Positions 1 to 7,587 of a stretch of DNA of 57,998 bases are shown one piece after another (position 1 is the first letter of the stretch; each line of letters starts with the position of its first letter). Below the pieces are notes generated by a model. It was not told the DNA's origin, did not search any database, and saw only the letters and a program-made list of their open reading frames with translations. Origin of the DNA: UBA2365 sp964594045 (GTDB taxonomy: Bacteria; Bacteroidota; Bacteroidia; Chitinophagales; Saprospiraceae); the NCBI GenBank assembly GCA_964594045.1, contig CAZQKR010000024.1:1-57998 (forward strand), in the 5' to 3' direction. Made by a program: the position numbers and the translations under genes.

Positions 1-44
1 ACGCAGCTTAATTTTTGGCATTTTTGTTTGGTTTAATCATAGAA

Positions 45-291
45 TACACGAAGTGGCGGGTCAGCAAAAAAGTCTAGGCTAAGCTCTTTTTTGGATCAAA
101 ATGCTGATCTGCAAAGCATCGTCAGTATCAAAGATGCTGACAAGCATGCCTGATAAGTGATGACATACTAAGTATCGTCAGTATCAAAGATGCTGACAAG
201 CTTGCTTCGTCAGTATTCGTCAGTATTTATCAGTAATTTGTTTGCTATCATTAAAATACATATTTAAACAATTTCCATTTTAAACAACTTC
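45..291. repeat. Interspersed repeat copy A (5' end divergent or cut off)
   Basis: Matches the copies at 32963-33178 and 49616-49896. Shared blocks are a GGTCAGC...AAGTC...AAGCTC segment followed by a T-run and ATGCTGA (about 53-110), GCAAAGCATCGTCAGTAT, and the 25-base unit TGCTGACAAGCTTGCTTCG plus TCAGTA at 191-215, which is identical to two units in copy C. The 3' end CATTAAAATACATATTTAAACA is followed by a second AAACAACTTC ending at 291, so the tail looks partly duplicated. Bases 1-44 do not match the 5' part of the other copies, so the element is truncated or diverged there. No coding capacity. Confidence 0.75.
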
Positions 292-314
292 AATACCAAA
301 GATCATCGTGGATA

Positions 315-752
315 TTACTTATATTTTGTTTTTAGGGCTTTCCATAGTTCCTGTTTACGACCCTGATCATTGGCAAGTTCATCCAGGTCAAAACTAAATA
401 GGATATGGTAATCACCGAAACTGATCCATTGGTTGTGAATTACATGAAATTGCAGATCAAATTGCTCCTGCAAATTTCCAAGAAGGATGGTGTGCCGGGA
501 AGGAGATTTTTTGATCAGTTCACTGAAAGAATATTTTACACCATCTTCCAATACTGCTATTTCTGCTTCCTTTTCCGGAACATATCCGATGGCGGTTAAA
601 ATTTTATTCAAAAGCGCTATATTAGGTTCGCTTAAAGCACTCTTTTTGGTACAGATTAACGGCCCCGGGAAATTCGTATGATTAAAATAAAGCATGATCG
701 GTCCGGTTTCCGGAATATGATATATCTCGTCGTTTTCGAATAAATCTGTCAT
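315..752 (-). CDS. Small soluble protein, possibly HolD (Pol III psi)/UDG-like fold
   Basis: I do not recognise this 145-residue protein with certainty. It has no signal peptide or membrane segment. Three things are visible: an early helix LLNKILTAIG followed by a PEKEAEI strand, a central strand HTILLGNL, and a closing amphipathic stretch DLDELANDQGRKQELWKAL. That order recalls the psi subunit of DNA polymerase III (HolD, about 137 residues, closing segment of the type DL.ANP..R..LWQQI), whose fold is related to uracil-DNA glycosylase. This is inference from remembered sequence, not a search. The ATG at 750-752 sits only about five bases from a TAAATTTG element on the same strand, so the message may be leaderless. 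It stands alone between repeat copy A and a divergently spaced MATE gene. Confidence 0.7.
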   Translation of the reverse strand: MTDLFENDEIYHIPETGPIMLYFNHTNFPGPLICTKKSALSEPNIALLNKILTAIGYVPEKEAEIAVLEDGVKYSFSELIKKSPSRHTILLGNLQEQFDLQFHVIHNQWISFGDYHILFSFDLDELANDQGRKQELWKALKTKYK

Positions 753-756
753 GTCG

Positions 757-764
757 CAAATTTA
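757..764 (-). promoter_or_regulatory. TAnnTTTG -7 element for the 145-aa protein gene
   Basis: TAAATTTG on the minus strand, the Bacteroidota -7 consensus, ends five bases before the ATG at 752. Transcription would begin at or beside the start codon. The only upstream TTG (789-787) is 22 bases away, at the outer edge of normal spacing. Confidence 0.45.
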
Positions 765-816
765 ATTCAATTACCATTAAAAATTACAATAATATCACTG
801 AAGCATTTCCGTCAAA

Positions 817-2175
817 TCAATCATAGGCTGTTTTGGATTTCCAGTTGCTGAACCTTAAAAAGCTAAAACTAAGTAAAAGCATCACCAGCCAGTAAACCCA
901 TTCGCTGATCCAGGCGAATTCAAGACTTAATTTAAAATACTCCATGACATAGTAGATATAAATTAAATAGATCAGGATTCCGGCAAATTCGATCCAGAAA
1001 ACGATCACCGTTCTACCTGTTGCAACAACAGCATTCAGCCAGATCACACCAAAACTGATGAGCAACATTGCCATGCTCACAATCCTGAGTATGTCCACAC
1101 CTGTTGAATAAAAACTGTTATCCTGGCCGAACAATTTCAGAAAAATGCCTGGAAAAAGATTGATGGTCAAAACAAAAAGGGCTGTTCCTGCAAGAGATAT
1201 CTTAGTGATCTTAGATATGGTTTTGAAAAAATCTTCCTGTTTTCCTTGTCCGATGAGATTGCTCAGTATGGTGTTGGCAGCTGATCCGAATGACCAGGTG
1301 AAAATTCCACTCAACCCAAACAGGTTTCTCATCGCCTGAGATACCGCCTGATCCTCAACCTGATAATTCCTGTTGATCAGTATAAAAAATATCCACCAGG
1401 CGATCAGGCTGATGGCGTATTGCCCCATAAGCGGCAACCCTTGCCTGAAAACTAGTTTTAATGTCTTATAGCTAATAGTCCAGATATAGACTATTCTGTG
1501 TCTTTTTGCAATATCGGTCCATCGGATAACCAGAAAAACGATCACCATTCCCGAAAATTCAGCCAGGACAGATGCCAGCGCTGCCCCGTTGAATCCCAAC
1601 TCTGGAAATCCGCCATACCCGAAAATAAGCAGGTAATTAAGTGTCATATTTACAAGAGCAATGCCTATTGCACCGAAAATCAGGTATTTGGTTTTTTGCA
1701 AACTGATCAAATAGGCATTCTGCATCTGATAAGCAAAAAGAAAAATCAATCCCCAGATGCGTATCCTTAGGAAACCTGATGCCATAACAGCTCCTTCAGT
1801 GTCAATTCCGGTAAGGTACAGAATTTTATCTATTGTCAAATAAGTAAAACCGATAGTGAAAACAGCAAAAATGGTCCCTATGACCAATCCATGCCACAGA
1901 GTCGAAAATATCAGGTTTTGACTACCTTCACCGGCTCTTCTGCTCATGATGGACAAAAGTGCATTGTTCAACCCGAACCCTATGGCTGAAAAAATCAGGT
2001 AATATACACCGGTAATGCCTGCCATTGCGAGCTCTTTGCTACCCAGATGGCCAAGGAATACTGAGTCCAGCAAATAATTCAATTCAGGGATTAACTTCGC
2101 CAGGCTTATGGGTAAAGTCAATAAAATGATTCCCTTTACCGAAGTATTAACATTTAAATTGCCCTGATAACTCAT
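817..2175 (-). CDS. MATE family efflux transporter
   Basis: A 452-residue, almost wholly hydrophobic protein with about twelve membrane segments, the usual size for the multidrug and toxic compound extrusion family, which exports cationic compounds across the inner membrane in exchange for Na+ or H+. The N-terminal repeat starts with TLPISLAKLIPELNYLLDSV and contains LGHLGSKELAMAGITG. The G-L-N-N segment and a later GLPLMGQYA at the start of the second half mark the two-fold internal repeat typical of MATE. The polar residues lining the N-lobe cannot be assigned to the NorM or DinF subfamily by eye. ATG start at 2175. It is monocistronic, with a TAGCTTTG element 50 bases upstream. Substrate unknown. 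Confidence 0.92.
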   Translation of the reverse strand: MSYQGNLNVNTSVKGIILLTLPISLAKLIPELNYLLDSVFLGHLGSKELAMAGITGVYYLIFSAIGFGLNNALLSIMSRRAGEGSQNLIFSTLWHGLVIGTIFAVFTIGFTYLTIDKILYLTGIDTEGAVMASGFLRIRIWGLIFLFAYQMQNAYLISLQKTKYLIFGAIGIALVNMTLNYLLIFGYGGFPELGFNGAALASVLAEFSGMVIVFLVIRWTDIAKRHRIVYIWTISYKTLKLVFRQGLPLMGQYAISLIAWWIFFILINRNYQVEDQAVSQAMRNLFGLSGIFTWSFGSAANTILSNLIGQGKQEDFFKTISKITKISLAGTALFVLTINLFPGIFLKLFGQDNSFYSTGVDILRIVSMAMLLISFGVIWLNAVVATGRTVIVFWIEFAGILIYLIYIYYVMEYFKLSLEFAWISEWVYWLVMLLLSFSFLRFSNWKSKTAYD

Positions 2176-2557
2176 TTAAAACAGTTCATATTTTGACAGT
2201 TTCCTGTGTTCAATCCAAAACATACAAAGCTACGGATTGTATTTTAACCACCTGCAATTCTGATCGTTTTTTATTTCTGTCTAAGTTCTTTATGTCAAAT
2301 GCAAAATGAAAAACTGTTGTTTTTTACGTTAAAAAATTACATTCAGTGGATGATTCGGTTTTTTTAAATTAAACTTAAAATTAGGAAATTTAATTTGGAA
2401 ATTTAAAATATATCAGTATTAATTCTTTTTCACATAAATATTTTGGTCTGATTTTAGAATAAATGATAATTAACTCCTATCTTGCAGTAGTATTTTACTA
2501 CAGGTGATACAGGATGGTGCAGCGGGTAGTACTCAGATGAAAATAAACACTTGATAT
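2176..2557. other. Divergent intergenic region with GTAGTA/TACTAC hairpin
   Basis: AT-rich 382-base gap between the divergent MATE and ilvE genes. Besides the MATE promoter it holds a perfect 6-bp inverted repeat, GTAGTA (2487-2492) TTT TACTAC (2496-2501), 56 bases before ilvE, with a further GTAGTACT at about 2525. It could be an operator or a leader hairpin. No canonical TAnnTTTG was found for ilvE; the nearest is TATCTTGC just upstream of the hairpin. Confidence 0.4.
2225..2257 (-). promoter_or_regulatory. Probable promoter of the MATE gene
   Basis: Minus strand: TTG (2257-2255), 22 bases, then TAGCTTTG (2232-2225), matching TAnnTTTG. The spacing is at the long end. The leader to the ATG at 2175 would be about 43 bases. 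Confidence 0.45.
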
Positions 2558-3634
2558 ATGGATACGACACTTAAAATAATCAAAACCGAAAATTCCAGGC
2601 TTGGAGATTTTGACTTCAACAATATGCCAGGATTTGGTAATGCTTTCAGCGATCACATGTTTGAAGCGGATTACATTGATGGTGAATGGCAGAATTTTAC
2701 AATCAGGCCATTAGCCAATTTCCCCATTCATCCTGCGAACCTCACTTTACATTACGGGCAGGCAATTTTTGAGGGGATGAAAGCATCTCTTTCAAAGGAT
2801 GGCACACCTTTCCTTTTCAGGCCTTATGACCATGCGAAACGGCTTAATTATTCAGCTGCAAGGATGAGTATGCCTTCGTTTCCGGAAGATGTTTTTATTG
2901 ATGTGCTCGAGAAACTTATCCTGATCGACAAGGAATGGATTCCGCCAATGGAAGGAAGTGCTATGTATATCAGGCCGTTTATGTTTGCAACAGATGGTTT
3001 GATCGGTGTAAAACCGTCACAGACCTATAAGTTCATGATTCTGCTTTTACCGGTTGGTGCATACTACAACAAACCATTGTTCCTCAAAGTTGAAACGGAA
3101 TACGTCAGGGCCGTGCGGGGAGGTATCGGTGAAGCTAAAGCTGCCGGAAATTATGCGGCATCTCTATATCCTTATGTTGAAGCTAAAAAACAGGGATTTG
3201 ATCAGGTATTATGGTTGGATGCGCTTGAAAGGAAATACGTTCAGGAGATCAGCACAATGAATATTTTCTTTGTTTTAAAGGATAAAGTAGTCACTCCGGC
3301 CACGGACGGGGCGCTTTTGAAAGGTATTACCAGGGATTGTTTTATTAAGATCCTGAAGAATCACAACATACCTGTATTTGAGGAAAGAATTGACATCTAT
3401 GAAATTTTTGAAAAATACAAAAAAGGTGAAGTTTTAGAAATTTTTGGATCTGGTACTGCAGCAATAGTTGCTGACGTTGACCGGCTCTCATTGAATGGTG
3501 AAATCCTGAAACTGGATGTTAGTCAATACAAAATTTCACCAATGATCATGTCTACGATCAATAAGATCAGATCAGGTGAATATCAGGATGAATACGGGTG
3601 GATCAAGCCAGTCATCCATGACGACAATACCTGA
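2558..3634 (+). CDS. ilvE: Branched-chain-amino-acid aminotransferase
   Basis: Cytoplasmic PLP enzyme that moves the amino group between glutamate and the keto acids of valine, leucine and isoleucine; it is the last step of their synthesis and the first of their breakdown. The 358 residues fit the longer, eukaryote-like BCAT group of fold type IV. Visible marks are HYGQAIFEGMKA near residue 66, the PLP lysine about K194 in GEAKAAGNYAASLYPY, the VLWLDALERKYVQEISTMN block (about 217-236, where homologs read E-V/I-G/S-TMN), and a late IFGSGTAAIV phosphate-binding segment. The start is ATG at 2558; the upstream hairpin at 2487-2501 may regulate it. It overlaps the next gene by one base (TGATG), so the two are translationally coupled. 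Confidence 0.95.
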   Translation: MDTTLKIIKTENSRLGDFDFNNMPGFGNAFSDHMFEADYIDGEWQNFTIRPLANFPIHPANLTLHYGQAIFEGMKASLSKDGTPFLFRPYDHAKRLNYSAARMSMPSFPEDVFIDVLEKLILIDKEWIPPMEGSAMYIRPFMFATDGLIGVKPSQTYKFMILLLPVGAYYNKPLFLKVETEYVRAVRGGIGEAKAAGNYAASLYPYVEAKKQGFDQVLWLDALERKYVQEISTMNIFFVLKDKVVTPATDGALLKGITRDCFIKILKNHNIPVFEERIDIYEIFEKYKKGEVLEIFGSGTAAIVADVDRLSLNGEILKLDVSQYKISPMIMSTINKIRSGEYQDEYGWIKPVIHDDNT

Positions 3635-4467
3635 TGCTGTTCAAATCTAGGGGAAAAATGTCTTTGGGCAGGTCCGACAGTTTGTTATGGGAGCTTTCAT
3701 TGCCTGGGAGGGAGGAAAGCTCCTATTTGTTTGGCACCATTCATCTTCAGGAAATGTCCTTGTTTTTCAGAGTTCCTGATGTCAAGGAATGTATCAAACG
3801 GACAGATGCTTTTATGGCAGAATTTCCACTGGATGAGATCACTTCAGGAGAAACCAACGCCTATAACCTCCCTGATGGACAGAGCTGGACCAATTATGTT
3901 TCTCTCAGGCATTATCGAAAAATGGAGAAAATTTTCATGAAGTCATTCTCCATCAATATCAACCTGTTTAATCGATTGCTGCCAATGGTCATGGAACAAG
4001 TGATCCTTGAAACTATGATCAGGGAAAACAGTGGACAGACCATGGATTTTTTACTTTGGTCTTATGCCAGAATGTGTGGAAAAACCTTGATAGGTGCTGA
4101 ATCCAAGGACAGCCAGTTGTATATCCTCCGGAACTTTCCCAAGGATGCACAGTTTAAAAACCTTAAAGGAATTGCACGTAATCCTGCTGTCTACAGGAAA
4201 AAGGTTCAGGATGCAAAGCATGCATATTTTGACCAGGATATTAAAAAACTTGCTGATCAATCCATAAAAACGCTTGGAAAAATGAAGAGGATCCTTGTTT
4301 ATGACCGTAATGTACGGATCGCGGATGCCATTTTACAAACGATGCAAAATCAGACACTTACCTGTGCAGTTGGCGCCGGACATCTGCACGGACTCAAAGG
4401 TGTTTTGCGGATGCTCAAAAAAAAGGGTGTTTTATTAAAGCCTGTGCTTTCATCGTCTTCTGATTGA
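3634..4467 (+). CDS. TraB/GumN family protein
   Basis: A 277-residue protein of the TraB/GumN (YbaP, TIKI-like) superfamily, thought to be metal-dependent proteases or hydrolases. The diagnostic N-terminal SSYLFGTIHLQ (His about 37) and the C-terminal CAVGAGHLHG plus LKKKGV are both present, and the DAFMAEFPLDE segment gives the usual acidic residue. Unlike many family members it has no signal peptide, so it is probably cytoplasmic; an in-frame ATG at 3658 is a weaker alternative start. Its ATG overlaps the ilvE stop by one base, and its 3' end overlaps the convergent helicase gene by 18 bases. No functional link to branched-chain amino acids is known; the pairing is inferred only from the operon. 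Confidence 0.88.
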   Translation: MLFKSRGKMSLGRSDSLLWELSLPGREESSYLFGTIHLQEMSLFFRVPDVKECIKRTDAFMAEFPLDEITSGETNAYNLPDGQSWTNYVSLRHYRKMEKIFMKSFSININLFNRLLPMVMEQVILETMIRENSGQTMDFLLWSYARMCGKTLIGAESKDSQLYILRNFPKDAQFKNLKGIARNPAVYRKKVQDAKHAYFDQDIKKLADQSIKTLGKMKRILVYDRNVRIADAILQTMQNQTLTCAVGAGHLHGLKGVLRMLKKKGVLLKPVLSSSSD

Positions 4468-5769
4468 TTCAATAAATTCAACTATTCGATCATCGACGCG
4501 TACATCGGATGGTTTTACAGGTTTGAGCAATTTGATCCCTTCCAGAGTCGTGCACCTGCTCAATGCCACATAAAGCTGGCCAAACTCAAATGCACCTTTT
4601 CCGAGATCAATGATCACCTGATTAAATGTTTTTCCCTGGCTTTTATGAATGGTGATTGCCCAGGCCAGTTTCAATGGATATTGAGTAAACCGGCCAATCA
4701 CCTTCTCCGAGATTTTGCCTTCTTTACCTGCATCCAGTTCATAACGGATAAAATCCCATTCCATTTTGGATACCTCAACTTCCTTTATACCATCCGGCCC
4801 GTCTTCGGTAATGACTTTGATACAAGCATTGTCCAGATAGGAGACAATTCCCAGCGTTCCATTTACAAATTGCCTGTCAGGATCATTTTTCAGGAACATA
4901 ACCTGAGCACCAACCTTCAGATTTAAGATCAAATCAGTTGGCAGGACACTTTCATTTACTTCTCCCGATACATTGGCAGGAAAAATAAAATTCTCTGCTT
5001 CAAGCGCTTTAAGTTTTTCCGAATTGATGTTCTGCACCGTGTGATTTCTGGGAGAAAGGACAACGGCAATTTCTTCACCCGTATACGTAACATCTGTCTG
5101 ACACCTGCTGTTCAGTGCTTCCAGGTCATCATAATCAAAATTATTAGTTCTGATATTGTCCAGTAACCGTATGAAAGCTTTGTCCTTTTGTCTGTGAACT
5201 TCATAGAGTTCGATCAACTGAAGGGTGCAATCACTCGCAAAAATATCCGCGGAAAAAAAATAGGGGCTGTCATATTTTGTTGCAAGATACTCTTTTTCAA
5301 AATTTGAAGACACTACCGGTGGTAATTGGAACAGATCGCCGATAAATATCATCTGGATTCCCCCGAAAGGCTCATCAATCCCCCTGTTCATCCTCAAAAA
5401 CAAATCCATATGATCGACGATCTCCACCCTGACCATGGATACCTCATCAATAACAATGGTATCCAGCTTTTTGTATAAGGATGCACCGCGGATCCTCCTG
5501 ATCGAGTTGCTGTCCATCAGCTTAGGGGGAAACCTGAAAAAAGAGTGTATCGTCTGACCTTTCACATTCAGGGCAGCAATACCGGTAGGTGCAAGCACCG
5601 CCAGTCTTTTTTTTGAAGTATTCCGGAACAGTTGAAGCAAGGTTGATTTACCGGTACCGGCACGCCCGGTGATAAAAAAATGTGCATTGCTGTTTTCGAG
5701 GACATCAATGATCTTCCTGAAACCGTGATCAAGCGTTATGATATTGCCAAAGTCAATGATATTATTGTT
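4450..5769 (-). CDS. Pif1/RecD-like SF1B helicase (start codon unresolved)
   Basis: ATP-driven DNA helicase of the Pif1-like SF1B group, acting on replication or recombination intermediates. In frame from the N-terminus: Walker A GRAGTGKST (5667-5641), LAPTGIAALN (motif Ia), VIDEVSMV (Walker B), FIGDLFQLPPV (motif III), and the UvrD_C_2 segment AWAITIHKSQGKTF...LYVALSRC near the end. The frame is open from the stop at 5772-5770, giving up to 440 residues, but contains no ATG, GTG or TTG before the Walker A; the first TTG (5640) lies just after it and would remove the P-loop. Translation probably begins at an ATC or ATT codon (5760-5755) just behind the stop of the upstream nuclease gene (5764-5762). 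A sequencing error is the alternative. The 3' end overlaps the convergent TraB/GumN gene. Confidence 0.85.
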   Translation of the reverse strand, partial: NNNIIDFGNIITLDHGFRKIIDVLENSNAHFFITGRAGTGKSTLLQLFRNTSKKRLAVLAPTGIAALNVKGQTIHSFFRFPPKLMDSNSIRRIRGASLYKKLDTIVIDEVSMVRVEIVDHMDLFLRMNRGIDEPFGGIQMIFIGDLFQLPPVVSSNFEKEYLATKYDSPYFFSADIFASDCTLQLIELYEVHRQKDKAFIRLLDNIRTNNFDYDDLEALNSRCQTDVTYTGEEIAVVLSPRNHTVQNINSEKLKALEAENFIFPANVSGEVNESVLPTDLILNLKVGAQVMFLKNDPDRQFVNGTLGIVSYLDNACIKVITEDGPDGIKEVEVSKMEWDFIRYELDAGKEGKISEKVIGRFTQYPLKLAWAITIHKSQGKTFNQVIIDLGKGAFEFGQLYVALSRCTTLEGIKLLKPVKPSDVRVDDRIVEFIESIRRR

Positions 5770-6805
5770 TTATGATGTGAATGTAGCTCGGGAAATGATC
5801 GCTGTATCCGCCCAGGAACTCATTTCCAGAAAAGGTTCTGTGCGGATATCCCTTGAAATGTCCTTTTTTCTGCATCAGAAACTGCTTGTTGAAAATAAAA
5901 GCCTTGTGAAATGTGTAAGAGGACTTCTGTTTTTGCAAAAAACCTTTGCTGATGATGATCTGATCAAACAGACTCCAGCTGTCCTGATAGGCATTGGAAC
6001 CTATCCCTCTTCTGTAATAATGCGCTACCGTATTGTATAATCCTTTTTCAGGCACCTCACTGATCTTTGAAACAGCTCCCAGAACTTTTGTAATACTCGG
6101 ATCATCAGGATTATCATTAAGGTCGCCCATGATCACGATTTTTGCATCGGGGTTGATCCGGGTAAGGCTGTCCACCAGTATTTTGTTGACTTTTGCTCCT
6201 GCTGCCCTCCATGGTGCCGTTTTTGCTTCACCACCCCGTCTTGAAGGCCAGTGATTAACCGTAAAATGCATTTCTTCTCCGTCCAGCAATCCTTTTACAT
6301 ATAGGACTTCACGAGTGAATATTTTATTAATGCCATCATAGATATCTATCGGAAGGGTTTTGGCATCCAGTACCTCAAATCTGCCGGCCTGGTAGATCAG
6401 GGCAACATCTATTCCTCTTCTGTCAGGAGAATCAAAATGGACGATCCTGTACCTTTTTTTGGCAATTTCAGGCATTTTGACCAAATCTTCCAGCACCAAC
6501 CTGTTTTCAACTTCTGCAAGTCCCAAAACAGCTACGCCTTCTTTGTCGGAATCAGTTCCCAACATGGAAATGACTTTGGCAAGGTTGGCTTGTTTGTACC
6601 AGTATTTTTCACTGTTCCAGTTGTTTGCACCACTCACCGTGAATTCCTCATCCAGAACATCCGGCGTATCAATGGTATCAAAAAGGTTTTCCACATTGTA
6701 AAAACCGATGGTAGCTATCTGAAACTTTTTTTGGGCAGATATTGGAAAAAATGTACTGGTGATGAAGGTGAAAATTAAAACTTTACGCAACACGCAATAT
6801 ATCAT
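5762..6805 (-). CDS. Secreted endonuclease/exonuclease/phosphatase (EEP) family protein
   Basis: A 347-residue exported member of the EEP superfamily (DNase I-like phosphodiesterases using a divalent metal). A signal peptide runs to about residue 24 (VLIFTFITSTFFPISAQ). Catalytic landmarks are FYNVENLFDT (Asn of motif 1), VAVLGLAEVEN (the metal Glu), FTVNHWPSRRGG (the motif usually HWPSR/HLKS), IVIMGDLNDNPDD (Asp/Asn pair) and GGYSDHFPSYIHI (C-terminal Asp-His). All are intact, so it is likely active outside the cytoplasm, perhaps in DNA scavenging. It may equally be a lipid or sugar phosphatase; the family does not decide this. Its stop sits at the beginning of the helicase frame, so the two are co-transcribed. 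Confidence 0.93.
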   Translation of the reverse strand: MIYCVLRKVLIFTFITSTFFPISAQKKFQIATIGFYNVENLFDTIDTPDVLDEEFTVSGANNWNSEKYWYKQANLAKVISMLGTDSDKEGVAVLGLAEVENRLVLEDLVKMPEIAKKRYRIVHFDSPDRRGIDVALIYQAGRFEVLDAKTLPIDIYDGINKIFTREVLYVKGLLDGEEMHFTVNHWPSRRGGEAKTAPWRAAGAKVNKILVDSLTRINPDAKIVIMGDLNDNPDDPSITKVLGAVSKISEVPEKGLYNTVAHYYRRGIGSNAYQDSWSLFDQIIISKGFLQKQKSSYTFHKAFIFNKQFLMQKKGHFKGYPHRTFSGNEFLGGYSDHFPSYIHIIKQ

Positions 6806-6825
6806 AATTTATTATTTATAGGGTG

Positions 6826-6833
6826 CAAATATA
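6826..6833 (-). promoter_or_regulatory. TAnnTTTG -7 element for the EEP nuclease gene
   Basis: TATATTTG on the minus strand, 20 bases before the ATG at 6805. A TTTTG at 6853-6849 is 15 bases upstream, slightly short for a -33 element. Confidence 0.4.
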
Positions 6834-6844
6834 GTAAGGAAAAG

Positions 6845-6935
6845 CCTCAAAAGCTGATAAATATTAAACCTTTCACATAAAATTTCATATGGAAAAGATT
6901 TTGTCAAAACTTTTAATCTTACCAGCTTTTGAGGC
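6845..6935 (-). terminator. Long perfect inverted repeat, probable terminator of the barrel gene
   Basis: GCCTCAAAAGCTG (6845-6857) and CAGCTTTTGAGGC (6923-6935) are perfect 13-bp complements. A nested AAGATT/AATCTT pair lies at 6896-6901 and 6915-6920. On the minus strand it starts 13 bases after the stop at 6949 and is followed by TTTT, as in an intrinsic terminator, although the 65-base loop is unusually large. Confidence 0.5.
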
Positions 6936-6948
6936 AGTTATTGAGAGA

Positions 6949-7416
6949 TTATTTGTCAAGGATATATCTGACGGCAAAACCGCCGATTGCCCAGGAAGGA
7001 TGGAAACCTCCCAGGATATTCAAACCGGGCGCCCAGTCTAAACTTACATTAATGGGATAGTCTTCAAATGCATAGTCAAGACCAATATTTAAATTCACAC
7101 CTGCATAAAAATCAGTTGTTGTATACCATCCTGAATATAAACCTGCATAAGCACCACCACCAAAATACCAATATAAATTTTCGATATCTACGTTGGGTAT
7201 TTCCTTGTGGATCTGATAAAGTCCACCAACTACCAGACCACCATAACCAATACCTGCATAAGCTTCAATGGCATTGCTGTCTTTAATAAATTTTTTGTAG
7301 GTTCCTGTAAGGTAGTAACCGGCACGCAGGCCAACTGAAGAATCGTAGCTTTGCGCAGCGAGATCTCCAAAACCAATCACAACCAGAGCTACCAGTGTAA
7401 ACATCCATTTTTTCAT
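6949..7416 (-). CDS. Small outer-membrane beta-barrel-like protein
   Basis: A 155-residue exported protein of unknown function. The start is ATG at 7416; a TTG two codons earlier is unlikely. It has a clear signal peptide (MKKWMFTLVALVVIGFGDLAAQ), and the mature part is built from short alternating aromatic/glycine strands (GLRAGYYL, EAYAGIGYGGLVVGGLYQI, YWYFGGGAYAGLYSG, FYAGVNLNIGLDYAF, INVSLDWAPGLNIL, AIGGFAVRYIL). It ends in a strand just before the C-terminus, typical of small eight-stranded outer-membrane barrels. No lipobox or T9SS tail. A TACATTTG element lies 44 bases upstream. Flanked by a terminator, so probably monocistronic. Confidence 0.85.
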   Translation of the reverse strand: MKKWMFTLVALVVIGFGDLAAQSYDSSVGLRAGYYLTGTYKKFIKDSNAIEAYAGIGYGGLVVGGLYQIHKEIPNVDIENLYWYFGGGAYAGLYSGWYTTTDFYAGVNLNIGLDYAFEDYPINVSLDWAPGLNILGGFHPSWAIGGFAVRYILDK

Positions 7417-7459
7417 AGTCAACTAATTTTTGTTATTAAAAAATAATATACTTTATTTA

Positions 7460-7467
7460 CAAATGTA
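7460..7467 (-). promoter_or_regulatory. TAnnTTTG -7 element for the small barrel gene
   Basis: TACATTTG on the minus strand, 44 bases before the ATG at 7416; no good -33 TTG at the usual distance. Confidence 0.35.
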
Positions 7468-7587
7468 TGGGTTTTGAAATAATATGGTAAATTATTTTAA
7501 AATAATTATCGATAGATTAAAAGAATTATGCCTTTATTGAACTGATCAGATAATGTTCCGATAAACTAACTGATTCATGCATATTTC

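Noticed and set aside
180..240. Repeated GTCAGTAT/GACAAGCTTGC units resembling a CRISPR array
   Set aside because: The units are palindromic, irregularly spaced, too few, and part of a larger dispersed repeat; no cas genes are present.
2500..2545. GCAGCGGGTAGTACTC stretch upstream of ilvE resembling a tRNA fragment
   Set aside because: No cloverleaf, T-loop or anticodon arm can be formed.
4645..4926. Plus-strand frames within the helicase gene
   Set aside because: Antisense shadow of well-defined helicase motifs.
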